Positions 1-8,084 of a stretch of 64,000 nucleotides of DNA are shown here, in pieces. Position numbers and translations under genes: made by a program. Location: the NCBI GenBank assembly GCA_965262505.1, contig CBDHFM010000030.1, forward strand, positions 620,001 through 684,000, read 5' to 3'. Source of the stretch: JACPPO01 sp965262505 (GTDB lineage Bacteria; Acidobacteriota; Vicinamibacteria; Vicinamibacterales; UBA2999). The stretch's first letter is position 1, and each line of letters begins with the position of its first letter. The notes under the pieces are model-generated. The model was not told where the DNA came from, made no database searches, and was given only the letters and a program-made list of their open reading frames with translations.

Positions 1-393
1 GCACCACTCCGCCGTCTTTTCATTCTGAATCGCGCAGATCCGGCGCGACAGGTCGCGGTCGGCCGCATACCACCAGGGATTCATGTTGAGGGCCATGACG
101 TCGATGCCCTCTTGGTCCATGTACTCCAGCCAGTGTGGACCGAGAGGGCGGTCGGCGCTGATGCCGATCTGCCTCTCGGCGGTCGCTGCGAGAGGCGATC
201 CTTTGACCACCTCATCGTCCAAGACCTCCGGGACGATATGGTGGGCATGAATGTCCACCACCTTGATACGCCGGCCGCCGATGAACACCTCCCTGCGTCC
301 CCCTTGAGCGACCGCATTCAGCGCGCGGCCCAACACGAACGCACCCGCCGTTGCGGTCCCCACCGTCTTCAAGAAGTCCCGCCGATTCGCCAT
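1..393 (-). CDS. Tat-exported amidohydrolase, 3' part beyond window
   Basis: Only the first 131 residues are in the window; the gene runs off the left edge. The N-terminus is a Tat-type signal (MANRRDFLKTVG followed by an Ala/Gly-rich stretch ending near ALNAVAQ). Next comes KVVDIHAHHIVPE, the HxH metal-binding motif that opens the TIM barrel of amidohydrolase-2 (ACMSD/decarboxylase-like) enzymes. Substrate cannot be told from this fragment. The ATG at 393 is preceded by a G-rich stretch. The family hydrolyses or decarboxylates small organic acids with a bound metal; periplasmic location is inferred from the Tat signal. Confidence 0.8.
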   Translation of the reverse strand, partial: MANRRDFLKTVGTATAGAFVLGRALNAVAQGGRREVFIGGRRIKVVDIHAHHIVPEVLDDEVVKGSPLAATAERQIGISADRPLGPHWLEYMDQEGIDVMALNMNPWWYAADRDLSRRICAIQNEKTAEWC

Positions 394-626
394 CGTGTCC
401 CCCCTTTTCTCTGTAAACCATGCACAATACTACGCCATAACCGGTGAACCGGTGAATAACCACGCACAACGAAATTGGCTCAGGGGATCCGACCCTGCAG
501 GGGAGCAATCTAACGAATGCCCGTACTGAACACGCGCGCGCTCTGTCAGGCGCTCGATCTCACCGGTACCATCGGCCGCGTTCCAATACAATCCGCGGTT
601 GCGGGCTGCCCGCGCGAGATGCCGTT

Positions 627-1487
627 GTGACACCCTCCCTGTTTACTCGTGTCGGTTCCTTCTCGGCGGCGCGGGCGCCCGAGCTGCTGAGCCTCGCGCG
701 CATCATCTTCGGCTTCCTCGTGCTCCGACACGGGACCGAGCAGATGTTCGCCTATCCAGAGGCGAGCGGCGCCGCGCTGACGTCGTATGAGGGGCTGGTG
801 GGGCTGGCCTCCCTTCCGGGCGGCCTGCTTCTCATGCTGGGCCTCTACACGCGCCCGGTCGGCCTGGTGCTGGCGGTACTGTACGGCCTCTTTTGGTTCA
901 TCGGACCGCTCCAGACGTCGTTGACGCTGGACCGCTACATCTTCGGCGCGCGCGGCAACGGGGACGAGATACTCCTGAACTGCTTCTTCTTCCTGTACCT
1001 GTCGACGGCGGGGGGCGGCGCCTGGAGCCTGGATCGGCGCCGCGATCCGGAGGGCCAGGCGGCTGCCGATTCCCGATGGGCGCCGTACGCACTGGGGATC
1101 CTGCGCATCGCGGGGGGCTTTCTCTTCATCCATCACGGGCTCGAGAAGTGGTTCGGGATCAGCGGCGGGCGCGGGAACATCAACGTGACGACGATCCGCG
1201 GCGTCGCCGGCCTGCTGAAGATTTTTGGCGGCTCGATGCTGATGCTGGGTGTGTTCGCGCGGCCCACGGCGTTCATCCTGTCCGGCCAGATGGCGGTGGG
1301 CTATTTCATCTCCTGGGCGCCGCTGGGCTTTTGGGTCAGCTTCTCGACGCCGAACTATGCGGCCTCCATCCAGAACTGCTTCCTGTTCCTGTTTCTGTCG
1401 GCGGCAGGTCCGGGCGTCTGGAGTCTCGACCGCACCTGGCGGCGAGGACCCACGCCTGCTGAGGAAACGGCCGATCGACCGGGGTGA
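627..1487 (+). CDS. DoxX family membrane protein, two DoxX units in tandem
   Basis: A 286-residue integral membrane protein starting at GTG 627. Two homologous halves are visible: residues about 20-140 (LLSLARIIFGFLVLRHG ... GGAWSLDRR) and about 155-275 (ALGILRIAGGFLFIHHG ... GPGVWSLDRT). Each has four hydrophobic segments, a conserved (R/H)HG near its first helix and a W-S-L-D-R end. DoxX proteins normally have one such unit, so this is an internal duplication. DoxX-like proteins are linked to redox and thiol stress or to quinone-coupled sulfur oxidation; the role here is unknown. It stands alone and converges with the DUF6152 gene. Confidence 0.8.
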   Translation: MTPSLFTRVGSFSAARAPELLSLARIIFGFLVLRHGTEQMFAYPEASGAALTSYEGLVGLASLPGGLLLMLGLYTRPVGLVLAVLYGLFWFIGPLQTSLTLDRYIFGARGNGDEILLNCFFFLYLSTAGGGAWSLDRRRDPEGQAAADSRWAPYALGILRIAGGFLFIHHGLEKWFGISGGRGNINVTTIRGVAGLLKIFGGSMLMLGVFARPTAFILSGQMAVGYFISWAPLGFWVSFSTPNYAASIQNCFLFLFLSAAGPGVWSLDRTWRRGPTPAEETADRPG

Positions 1488-1520
1488 CCGCCAGCGGGCT
1501 GGGGCTCCTGGAGGCGTTCG

Positions 1521-1922
1521 CTATTGGCCCGGCTGCGGTGCCGGTCCCCTTGCGTAGAGCGTCTGACCGCTCGGAAGCAGGACGGATCTGATACGGCCGA
1601 CCGGCGCGCCGCTCTTGACCGGCTGCAGCACCACGGTGACCTCATCTCCGGCTCTGAACGACCTCCGCGCCCAGCCGCGCGAGGTCATGTCGATGGGGTT
1701 CTGAACCTCAGTCACCCAGCTCGTGACCGCGCCGTCCGCGTCCGTGACGTCGAACTTGAGGAAACAGTGAGGATTGGACCAGATCCACTCAGTGACGGTC
1801 CCCTCGAGCGTGAGTTCCTCCTCCGTGTCGAAGCTCGCTCCGCCGTGGTGCGCCCCCAAGGGAGCCGACGCGGCCAGCAGACTCCCAGCCACGAGGAGAA
1901 CACCAAGAACCTTCACTCTCAC
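1521..1922 (-). CDS. DUF6152 family secreted protein
   Basis: A 133-residue protein with a Sec signal peptide (about residues 1-24, ending in the APLGAHHGG junction) and a small beta-rich domain: FDTEEELTLEGTVTEWIWSN, then PHCFLKFDV and a GDEVTVV segment. This matches DUF6152, small exported proteins common in acidobacteria with an OB-fold-like appearance; function is unknown. GTG 1922 is preceded by AGAGAGGTG. Before the IS256 insertion at 1956 its start lay only some 30 bp downstream of the VOC gene stop, so it was probably the second gene of a VOC-DUF6152 operon and may now lack its native promoter. Confidence 0.75.
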   Translation of the reverse strand: MRVKVLGVLLVAGSLLAASAPLGAHHGGASFDTEEELTLEGTVTEWIWSNPHCFLKFDVTDADGAVTSWVTEVQNPIDMTSRGWARRSFRAGDEVTVVLQPVKSGAPVGRIRSVLLPSGQTLYARGPAPQPGQ

Positions 1923-1955
1923 GGGACACCTCTCTTCCGTCTGGACGCGAACGTC

Positions 1956-3385
1956 GAGTCAAGCCCATTCCTAGTTGAAACTCTCCGCGACTCCTGATTG
2001 CTTACGCGGCTTTGGTCTTCGATGTCGTCGTGTCGATCTTCAACTCTCGCTTCAATGCGTCACGAAGCCTGGGCAGGTGCCGGTAGCCCATCACCTTGCG
2101 TAGACGCGGCTCGATGTCCAGGAGCGCCGTGGCGAGCCAGCGCTGGCGTTGACTTGAGTTCTGCCAGTGATCGACCTTCGCACAGCGCTCCTCAATGAGC
2201 GCGTTGATGGACTCGAGGCCGTTCGTCGTCTTCAGCGACCGGCCCAGCACACCGTACACCCCGAGGCGATGCAACGTCAGGGTCTCGTCCAGGCCTTCCG
2301 CCAGACTGCCGGCCGCCGATTGGTTCCGATCCTCCAGCTCATGCTGGAGCGACTGGAGGGCGGCGAGGGCCTCGTCGTACTCCGGACGGTTGTAGGCGCG
2401 CTGGAGACGCTGCCGCCACACCGGCTGCTCACGCTTGGCCAGGTAACTCACCACGTTCTCGCGCTTGTGCCCTTGACACCGTTGCACCAGGGCGCGGTGG
2501 CGGAAGGCCTTCCGCACGGCCGCCCGGAGCCCCTTGCCGCCATCGACGATCACCAGAAGCCCCTGGGAAACATCGAGGCCCCGCTCGACCAAGGACCGGA
2601 GGAACGGGGTCAACACCTGCTCGTTCTCGGTGTCCGTCTCGACAAAGCCCAGGAACCGTTTGTCCCCCGTCATCGTGATGCCCAGCGCGACGACCATCGT
2701 CGCCTCGGCGAACGTCTTGCCGTCCAGCACGAGGGCCACAACGTCCTCCCCGGAGAGGTCCCGCTCCTGGAGTTCGCGGAGTTTCGTCGCGCTGGCCTGA
2801 ATGAACGCGCGGGACACCGTCGACCCCGACAGGCCGATCGCCCCGGGAATCGCCTCGGCGGCCGCCGCGTAGTTGCGGCACGAGATCCCATACAGCACGC
2901 GCCTCAACAACAGGTCATTGACGGCGCGATCGCCATGCAGCGCTTCGTACGACCGCAGGGGAATCTCGCGCTCCGTGACATGGCGAATCCGGGGCACGCG
3001 AATCGGCACGCGCTGGCCGGCCAACCCGACCGTCCCGGGGTGGCTCCCATGACGGCGCCCGCCGACTGACGGGTCTTTGCGGGCGTCGCGTTCGCCAGCC
3101 AGCGCGGGCACTTCCTCGTCGAGCCATTCCTCGATGTGCAGCAACCCCAGCGGAATCAAGGACCGGATCAATTCCACCTTGGCATCGACCTCCAGCTCCG
3201 CGTACCCCTCTCGGTCGATGACGTCGACCGCGCCCAACGTGCGACCTTTCTTGCGCTTCCTGACCGATCGTAGGACACGGCTCATCTCGGCTCCTTTCTC
3301 TCGTGGCGTGATGTTCGTCTCGCAACGTCATCAAACCACAGGGTTTGGAGCCGCTTCAATTTCCAACTAAGTTTCGCTCACACTC
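1956..3385 (-). mobile_element. IS256-family insertion sequence A, complete, with 8-bp target duplication
   Basis: The 1430-bp element begins GAGT at 1956 and ends ACTC at 3385. It carries imperfect terminal inverted repeats: cctagttgaaactc near 1970 against the complement of aatttccaactaag near 3358-3371. It is flanked by a perfect 8-bp direct repeat, CGAACGTC, at 1948-1955 and 3386-3393. An 8-bp duplication is typical of the IS256 family. It carries one intact transposase gene on the minus strand. The last base of the right duplication is the first plus-strand base of the VOC stop codon, so insertion left that gene whole. Confidence 0.92.
2002..3285 (-). CDS. IS256 family transposase
   Basis: A full-length 427-residue mutator-type transposase that moves IS256 copy A. 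The DDE catalytic acids are visible: D188 in VLDGKTF, D248 in VIVDGGKG and E358 in TTNGLESINAL. RCQGHKRENV between them is the family C/H signature (usually RCxxHKxRN). The frame is uninterrupted and ATG 3285 has a good ribosome-binding site (GAAAGGAG, 5 nt spacing), so the element may still be active. The protein is clearly different from the second IS256 transposase at 21839, so the two elements arrived separately. Confidence 0.95.
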   Translation of the reverse strand: MSRVLRSVRKRKKGRTLGAVDVIDREGYAELEVDAKVELIRSLIPLGLLHIEEWLDEEVPALAGERDARKDPSVGGRRHGSHPGTVGLAGQRVPIRVPRIRHVTEREIPLRSYEALHGDRAVNDLLLRRVLYGISCRNYAAAAEAIPGAIGLSGSTVSRAFIQASATKLRELQERDLSGEDVVALVLDGKTFAEATMVVALGITMTGDKRFLGFVETDTENEQVLTPFLRSLVERGLDVSQGLLVIVDGGKGLRAAVRKAFRHRALVQRCQGHKRENVVSYLAKREQPVWRQRLQRAYNRPEYDEALAALQSLQHELEDRNQSAAGSLAEGLDETLTLHRLGVYGVLGRSLKTTNGLESINALIEERCAKVDHWQNSSQRQRWLATALLDIEPRLRKVMGYRHLPRLRDALKRELKIDTTTSKTKAA

Positions 3386-3392
3386 CGAACGT

Positions 3393-3875
3393 CTATTCCC
3401 AGGCGGCCGCGGCCTTGGCCGGAAGCGAGTCGGGACCAAGCTCGGCCAGCTCGATGCGAATGCCATTCAAGTCGGTCACGTTGGCCAGGATCGCCCCCGA
3501 AAACGCGCTGGGACCCCTTGGATCGGTCGAGGTCGCGCCGCGCTTCCGGAACATCGCCACGGACTCGCTGATATCGTCCACCACCAGGCCGTAGTGCGTG
3601 ATGCCCACCGGCCGCTGCTCGTTGGCCTGCTGCAACTCTACGAACGTGTCGCGACTGGCTTGCATGTAGATCGACGTCGGCTGTCCTTGATCGTTCGTGT
3701 TGCGGAATGCCTCGCGGAATCCCATCGTCTCCGTGTAGTACGCCGCTGCCTCCGGGACGTTCGGCACGGCCACCCCTACGTGGTTCACCCGGCTCCCGGG
3801 CTGGTTCTGTGCGGACGTGGCTTGTACGGCCACTCCCACCAGCACTCCCGCGACAAATAGCACGAGACCGCGCAT
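3393..3875 (-). CDS. Secreted VOC (glyoxalase-fold) family protein
   Basis: About 160 residues starting at ATG 3875, chosen over an upstream TTG because AAAGGGGG lies 6 nt before it. Signal peptide MRGLVLFVAGVLVGVAVQAT is followed by a VOC domain: RVNHVGVAVPNVPEAAAYY (first metal-ligand strand), HYGLVVDDI in the second half, and NVTDLNGIRIELAEL at the end. VOC proteins are metal-dependent lyases, dioxygenases or resistance proteins; substrate unknown. Its stop codon touches the target duplication of the IS256 element at 1956-3385, so the gene is complete but its former downstream partner (the DUF6152 gene) is now separated by 1.4 kb. Confidence 0.8.
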   Translation of the reverse strand: MRGLVLFVAGVLVGVAVQATSAQNQPGSRVNHVGVAVPNVPEAAAYYTETMGFREAFRNTNDQGQPTSIYMQASRDTFVELQQANEQRPVGITHYGLVVDDISESVAMFRKRGATSTDPRGPSAFSGAILANVTDLNGIRIELAELGPDSLPAKAAAAWE

Positions 3876-4113
3876 ATGCGCCCCCTTTATCAATGTATCG
3901 AACCCACACTCGACATCACCTGCGACACTCCGTCACACGACAACGGCCCACGCCGTCAATCGTGGCGATACTATGGGGCGTGAAAGTCGTTGTCAACGGG
4001 GTTGACGGCCGTTCGAGGCCGCATTCCGTGGTGCTGGCCTCCGTCTTGACAAGAGCAGATCGAGTTCTCTATCGTGAACGTCCTGTCATCCGGTTTCGTT
4101 GAGGATCCCAACC

Positions 4114-4914
4114 ATGCTGGCACGCGTCGTCATCTCACTGGTGATTCCGGCGGCCGCGCTCGTCCTGTCGGCCGGCGCGCGAGCGCAAACGCTGCCCTGG
4201 AACAACACGGACGCGGTGCCCGATCAAGCGCAGGCAGGTGAGGCGGGGCCGGCTCCTCGCCGCGACCTGACCGGGCTCTGGAATGCGGGTCGTGCGGGCA
4301 TCGGGGCACGCGGACACCAGACGGCCCCGCTCACGCCCTGGGGTGAAGAGGTCGGCAAGACGCACCGGTCGGGCGACGGGATCAGGATGGTCCCCATCGA
4401 TCAGATCAATGACCCGCTGTCGATCATGGCCGACCCGATGGGGTTCCCGAGGACGCTGCTGTTCGAGTTGCGGCCGTTTCAGGTTGTGCAGACGCCGAAC
4501 CAGGTGTTGATGCTCTACATGTTCGAGAAGCGGTGGCGCGTCATTTGGACGGATGGCCGGGACCTTCCCACCGACCCGGATCCGCGCTGGTACGGATACT
4601 CGGTGGGCCGGTGGGAGGACGACTACACGTTCGTCGCTGAGACGGTGGGGATGGATGAGAGAACGTGGCTAGACAACGCGGGCAACCCGCACAGCGCGGA
4701 CATGCGTGTAGAAGAACGTTACCATCGCGTCAACCAGAACACCGTCGAACTGACGGTCACGATCGACGATCCTACGGCCTACACGACGCCCTGGGTGCCC
4801 CACGACAACCTGCCGCTGCAATTGCTGCCCGCCGACACGGATCTGATGGAAATGATCCCTTCCGCGTCGGAGGCGGCGGCGTACCGCGAGACTATGGGCG
4901 CATCCGGCAACTAG
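4114..4914 (+). CDS. Secreted protein of unknown function, acidobacterial type
   Basis: A 266-residue exported protein. ATG 4114 is chosen because GAGGA sits 8 nt upstream. Signal peptide is about residues 1-24 (VVISLVIPAAALVLSAGARAQ). The mature part contains RRDLTGLWN, then DLPTDPDPRWYGYSVGRWEDDYTFVAET, then DERTWLDNAGNPHSADMRVEERYHRV. This block recurs in a large family of uncharacterised secreted acidobacterial proteins. No catalytic motif is recognised. It precedes the sulfite dehydrogenase pair but is separated from it by about 290 bp, so it is probably a separate unit. Confidence 0.7.
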   Translation: MLARVVISLVIPAAALVLSAGARAQTLPWNNTDAVPDQAQAGEAGPAPRRDLTGLWNAGRAGIGARGHQTAPLTPWGEEVGKTHRSGDGIRMVPIDQINDPLSIMADPMGFPRTLLFELRPFQVVQTPNQVLMLYMFEKRWRVIWTDGRDLPTDPDPRWYGYSVGRWEDDYTFVAETVGMDERTWLDNAGNPHSADMRVEERYHRVNQNTVELTVTIDDPTAYTTPWVPHDNLPLQLLPADTDLMEMIPSASEAAAYRETMGASGN

Positions 4915-5205
4915 CTGTAGGCCTTGGTGCTGTCGGCCTCTTCCAGGCCATAGATCGCTGCACCTGCACACGCTCTATCATCAGCTCAGTTCACCGGCAC
5001 CAGCCGCCGCAGTTCCTCGAACCAGTTCTGGACGACGTTGATGACTCGTCGGCTGCGGAGCTTTGCCCATTCAGCGCTAACTTGACCATGCCACCCGCGC
5101 TGCAGGGAACTCCGGATTGTGCTCGATTGGACCCCGACGTGGGCGTATACTTTCGAACCGCGGAGAAGCGATTTCCTGGTAGCCTCAATTGTGAAGGAGA
5201 GACCC
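4915..5205 (+). other. Intergenic region with a possible gene remnant
   Basis: No intact gene is seen. On the minus strand about 4986-5045 encodes a short tail, NWFEELRRLVPVN and stop, which looks like the C-terminus of a protein whose remainder is not present upstream in the same frame. I read it as a decayed gene end, with low confidence. The right-hand end supplies the ribosome-binding site AAGGAGAG of the sulfite dehydrogenase gene. Confidence 0.3.
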
Positions 5206-6456
5206 ATGGGTTTGAAACGACCTGATCGAAGGGGATTCCTAAAAGGCGGCGCCGCGTTGGCCGGTGGTTTGACCTTGGGAGCGGTAGAGCCCGCGCTGGG
5301 CCAGACACCAGGATCTGGGACGTTTATCAAGGGCAGCGATGAACTGATCGCCTATGGCGAGCGCTCCCGTTTCGTGACCTCGGTACGCATACAGCACCCG
5401 CCCGGCGGTAGGCCTTCGCCCGACGCCTTTGGGCTCGTTTTTCATGTGGCGGCTCCGCTTCAGGATTCGGTGGGGATGATCACGCCGTCCTCGCTCCACT
5501 TTGTGGGGACCACCCGTGGCTCCTTCATTCCGGACATCGATCCCCGGGAGCATCGTCTCATGATCCACGGCATGGTGGACCGTCCGCTGACCTTCACCAT
5601 GGAGGACTTGAAGCGTCTCCCTTCCGTCACCCGCCCTCATTTCATCGAGTGCGCGGGGAACCGTGCGAGGCCCGAGGGTAAGACCGTTCAGGAAACGCAC
5701 GGGATGACCAGCTGCGCCGAATGGACCGGCGTGCTCCTGTCTGTGCTGCTCAAGGAGGCTGGCGTGAAAGACGGGGCGTCCTGGGTCGTCGCGGAAGGGA
5801 CGGAGGAGGTAAAAGGCGCGTCGAGCTTTCCGCTGGAAAAGGCCATGGACGACTGTCTGGTGGCCTACGGCATGAACGGCGAGGCGGTGCGTCCTCAGCA
5901 AGGTTTTCCGCTGCGGCTGCTGGTTCCCGGCTTCGAAGGGATCTTTAACTCGAAGTATCTCAGGCGAATCAAAGTGGTGGACCGGTACTACATGAACTAC
6001 AACGACTATGGGCATCTTCGTCAGGACCCCCAAGTCGCTGCATTGGGTTACCAGATCGGACCGAAATCGGTCATCACCTTTCCTTCCGGGGGACAACAGC
6101 TGCCCGGCCGCGGATTCTATGAAGTCAGCGGCTTGGCCTGGTCCGGTGGGGGCGTCATTCGCAGGGTGGAGGTATCCACCAACGGCGGCCGGCGCTGGAT
6201 GGACGCCGAGATTCAGGGGACGGCACACCGCATGGCGCATACCCGGTTTCGCTTCCACTGGAACTGGGACGGACAGGAGACCGAGCTCCTGTCGCGCTGC
6301 ACGGACGAACTGGGCCAGGCTCAACCGTCGCGAGCCCAGGTCGCCGAGCACTGGAACGTGCCCTTGGATCCGTCATACCGTGTGCCAGGCCTCGACAACA
6401 CCATTCAGCCGTGGAGGGTCGTCAGCGATGGGAGCGTTCACAATGGGAATGCTTAG
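5206..6456 (+). CDS. Sulfite dehydrogenase / SoxC-like molybdopterin oxidoreductase
   Basis: A 416-residue periplasmic molybdenum enzyme, probably oxidising sulfite to sulfate and passing electrons to the cytochrome encoded next. A Tat signal (DRRGFLKGGAALAGG) is followed by the sulfite-oxidase molybdopterin domain with HFIECAGNRARPEG, whose Cys is the expected Mo ligand, and then the Mo-co dimerisation domain (VSGLAWSGGGVIRRVEVSTNGG). ATG 5206 follows AAGGAGAG. The stop overlaps the start region of the cytochrome gene, typical of SorAB/SoxCD pairs. SoxC (acting on protein-bound sulfane) and SorA (free sulfite) cannot be separated by eye; the other sox genes are absent here, which favours SorA. 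Confidence 0.85.
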   Translation: MGLKRPDRRGFLKGGAALAGGLTLGAVEPALGQTPGSGTFIKGSDELIAYGERSRFVTSVRIQHPPGGRPSPDAFGLVFHVAAPLQDSVGMITPSSLHFVGTTRGSFIPDIDPREHRLMIHGMVDRPLTFTMEDLKRLPSVTRPHFIECAGNRARPEGKTVQETHGMTSCAEWTGVLLSVLLKEAGVKDGASWVVAEGTEEVKGASSFPLEKAMDDCLVAYGMNGEAVRPQQGFPLRLLVPGFEGIFNSKYLRRIKVVDRYYMNYNDYGHLRQDPQVAALGYQIGPKSVITFPSGGQQLPGRGFYEVSGLAWSGGGVIRRVEVSTNGGRRWMDAEIQGTAHRMAHTRFRFHWNWDGQETELLSRCTDELGQAQPSRAQVAEHWNVPLDPSYRVPGLDNTIQPWRVVSDGSVHNGNA

Positions 6457-7006
6457 GCTTCTCGCGTTTGTGATGCTTCTGGGGGGCTCCGCGCTGGCGC
6501 AGTCGCCCACCTATGGTGTCGGAAGGACACCCAGCGCAGAAGAAATCCGTGCCTGGGATATCTCCATCGGTCCTACGGGAGAGGAACTTCCCCCGGGGCG
6601 CGGAACCGCCGAGGAAGGGGCGCAGGTCTATCTGCGGACGGGGTGCGCGGGATGCCACGGGACAGAGGGGGAAGGGGCCCTAGCTCCCAGGTTGGTAAAA
6701 GCCTTACCGGGGCCAGATGTCGACCCCTGGGTCGCGGCGCGAATACTGCCGTACCGCTCGCCGTACGCGACGACGGTATGGGACTACATCAATCGCGGCA
6801 TGCCGCTCAATAGAGAGGGGACGCTGACCGCCGATGAAGTCTACGCGCTGACGGCGTTTCTGCTGTACAAGAACGAGGTCATCGCGGAGGACAAGGTGCT
6901 CGACGCCCAGAGTCTGCCGAAGGTCGAGATGCCAAATCGTGACGGATTCGCTCTCCTACCGGACTGGAAACCCGGGACGCCGAGGCTTCAAGGTTACCCC
7001 TACTAA
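6443..7006 (+). CDS. Class I cytochrome c, electron acceptor of the sulfite dehydrogenase
   Basis: About 187 residues. Signal peptide MGMLRLLAFVMLLGGSALAQ is followed by one haem site CAGCH and a likely axial Met in INRGMPLN, the SoxD/SorB pattern. I start it at ATG 6443 (GGGAG upstream); ATG 6428, behind GGAGGG, is nearly as good. Either start overlaps the end of the dehydrogenase gene, so the two are translationally coupled. The C-terminal codons are TAC TAA: the TA belongs to the insertion target and the last A is the first base of IS630 copy 1. The uninterrupted site would have read TAC TAG, so the protein is unchanged. Confidence 0.85.
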   Translation: MGMLRLLAFVMLLGGSALAQSPTYGVGRTPSAEEIRAWDISIGPTGEELPPGRGTAEEGAQVYLRTGCAGCHGTEGEGALAPRLVKALPGPDVDPWVAARILPYRSPYATTVWDYINRGMPLNREGTLTADEVYALTAFLLYKNEVIAEDKVLDAQSLPKVEMPNRDGFALLPDWKPGTPRLQGYPY

Positions 7007-7014
7007 AGCGTTTT

Positions 7015-7530
7015 TCATGACCGTGTGGCGGCCGCGTACCCGCAGTGCCGAAAATAGTTGCGGCATTCGTCAGGGCTGAAGTGCGCCAAGCACTCGCCGA
7101 GGAACGGCCAGAGCGTCTCGGTGCTGCGATAGCGAGCGGTGCGAACGAGGGCCTTGAGCTTCGCGAAGCAGAGCTCGATGGGATTGAGGTCCGGGCTGTA
7201 GGGTGGCAAGTACCAGAGGGTGGCCCCGGCGGCCTGGATGGCGCGTTGGATGCCGGCGACCTTGTGGGCCCCGAGATTGTCGGCAATGACGATGTCGCCG
7301 GGCTGCAGGGTCGGCACCAGGATCTGTTCGATGTAGGCGCGGAAGCTCTCGCCATCGATCGCGCCGTCGAAGACCCCCGGTGCGGTCAGCCCCGTGACCC
7401 GCAACGCGGCGAGAAACGTGCTGGTCTGCCAGCGCCCGCAGGGGGCGTGGTCGTGGACGCGCGCGCCGCGCGGTGCCCGGCCGTACCGCCGAAGCAGATT
7501 GGTGGTGATGCCGGTTTCGTCCAGAAACAC
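7015..7530 (-). CDS. IS630 copy 1 transposase, catalytic DDE frame
   Basis: 171 residues from GTG 7530, but the coding sense of this frame extends upstream to the A6 run (LKNTVRPSEHDRPDVAAARVAWH). The DDE triad is visible as VFLDETGI, VIADNLGAHK and YSPDLNPIE. It should be read together with the N-terminal frame as one split transposase. Differences from copy 2 (ARYRSTE for ARCRSTE, NYFRHCG for NYVRHCG) mark it as slightly diverged. Confidence 0.85.
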   Translation of the reverse strand: MFLDETGITTNLLRRYGRAPRGARVHDHAPCGRWQTSTFLAALRVTGLTAPGVFDGAIDGESFRAYIEQILVPTLQPGDIVIADNLGAHKVAGIQRAIQAAGATLWYLPPYSPDLNPIELCFAKLKALVRTARYRSTETLWPFLGECLAHFSPDECRNYFRHCGYAAATRS

Positions 7531-7591
7531 GAGGTGGGCGACATCCCAGGTCGGCGCCGCCGCGTGCCACGCGACCCGCGCGGCCGCGACG

Positions 7592-7954
7592 TCAGGCCGA
7601 TCGTGTTCGGACGGGCGGACCGTGTTTTTTAACGGTCAGGCCGAGGGCCCGCACGGCGCGCCAGACCGTCGGCACACTCGCGGGCGTGGCGAGGGCGTCC
7701 TTCAGCTCAGCCAGCGTGCGATCCGGGTGCGCCGCAATCAGCGCGGCCAAGGTGTGTAGGTGCGGCTCAAGCATGCAGCGCCGTCCATGTCGCTGGACGC
7801 GAGGCGCCACCTCGCCCGTGTCGCGCCGCCGCTGTTTCAGTAGCCGCACCCACGACCCGCTCACGCGGTACTTCGCCGCCACCTCGGCCGCCGTCATCCC
7901 GGCATCGCTGTCGAGGAGCGCCCGCTCTCGCAGATCCATCGAATAGGCACGCAT
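7592..7954 (-). CDS. IS630 copy 1 transposase, N-terminal frame (helix-turn-helix)
   Basis: 120 residues starting MRAYSMDLRERAL at ATG 7954. It holds a helix-turn-helix unit (MTAAEVAAKYRVSGSWVRLLKQRRR) and a second winged-helix-like segment, the DNA-binding part of IS630 transposases. The frame runs into a stop soon after a run of six A residues (VKKHGPPVRTRSA). The DDE catalytic part continues in the next frame, so a frameshift is needed to make the whole protein. Copy 1 has Cys where copies 2 and 3 have Gly in GRR(C/G)MLEP. Confidence 0.85.
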   Translation of the reverse strand: MRAYSMDLRERALLDSDAGMTAAEVAAKYRVSGSWVRLLKQRRRDTGEVAPRVQRHGRRCMLEPHLHTLAALIAAHPDRTLAELKDALATPASVPTVWRAVRALGLTVKKHGPPVRTRSA

Positions 7955-8084
7955 CGGGCCTCCTGCATCGGTGCGCGCAGAAGTACCACGACCGCCCCAG
8001 GTAGTACAAGGCCTATTTGAAAAGCGCTTTAGACCTTCGTCCAGCCGACTGGTCACGACGATCGCGTCTGGCTTCTTCAGCCCG

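Larger units (their letters stand above)
7006..8029 (-). mobile_element. IS630-family insertion sequence, copy 1
   Basis: A 1024-bp element between TA dinucleotides at 7004-7005 and 8030-8031. Termini are AAGCGYTTTTCA and its complement TGAAAAGCGCTT; the left end here has one change (GCGTTT). Target duplication of TA is the rule for IS630/Tc1-type transposases. The pre-insertion site is C-TA-G, the stop codon of the cytochrome c gene. It is almost identical to copies at 23356-24380 and 36674-37697. Two reading frames on the minus strand together encode the transposase. Confidence 0.93.
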
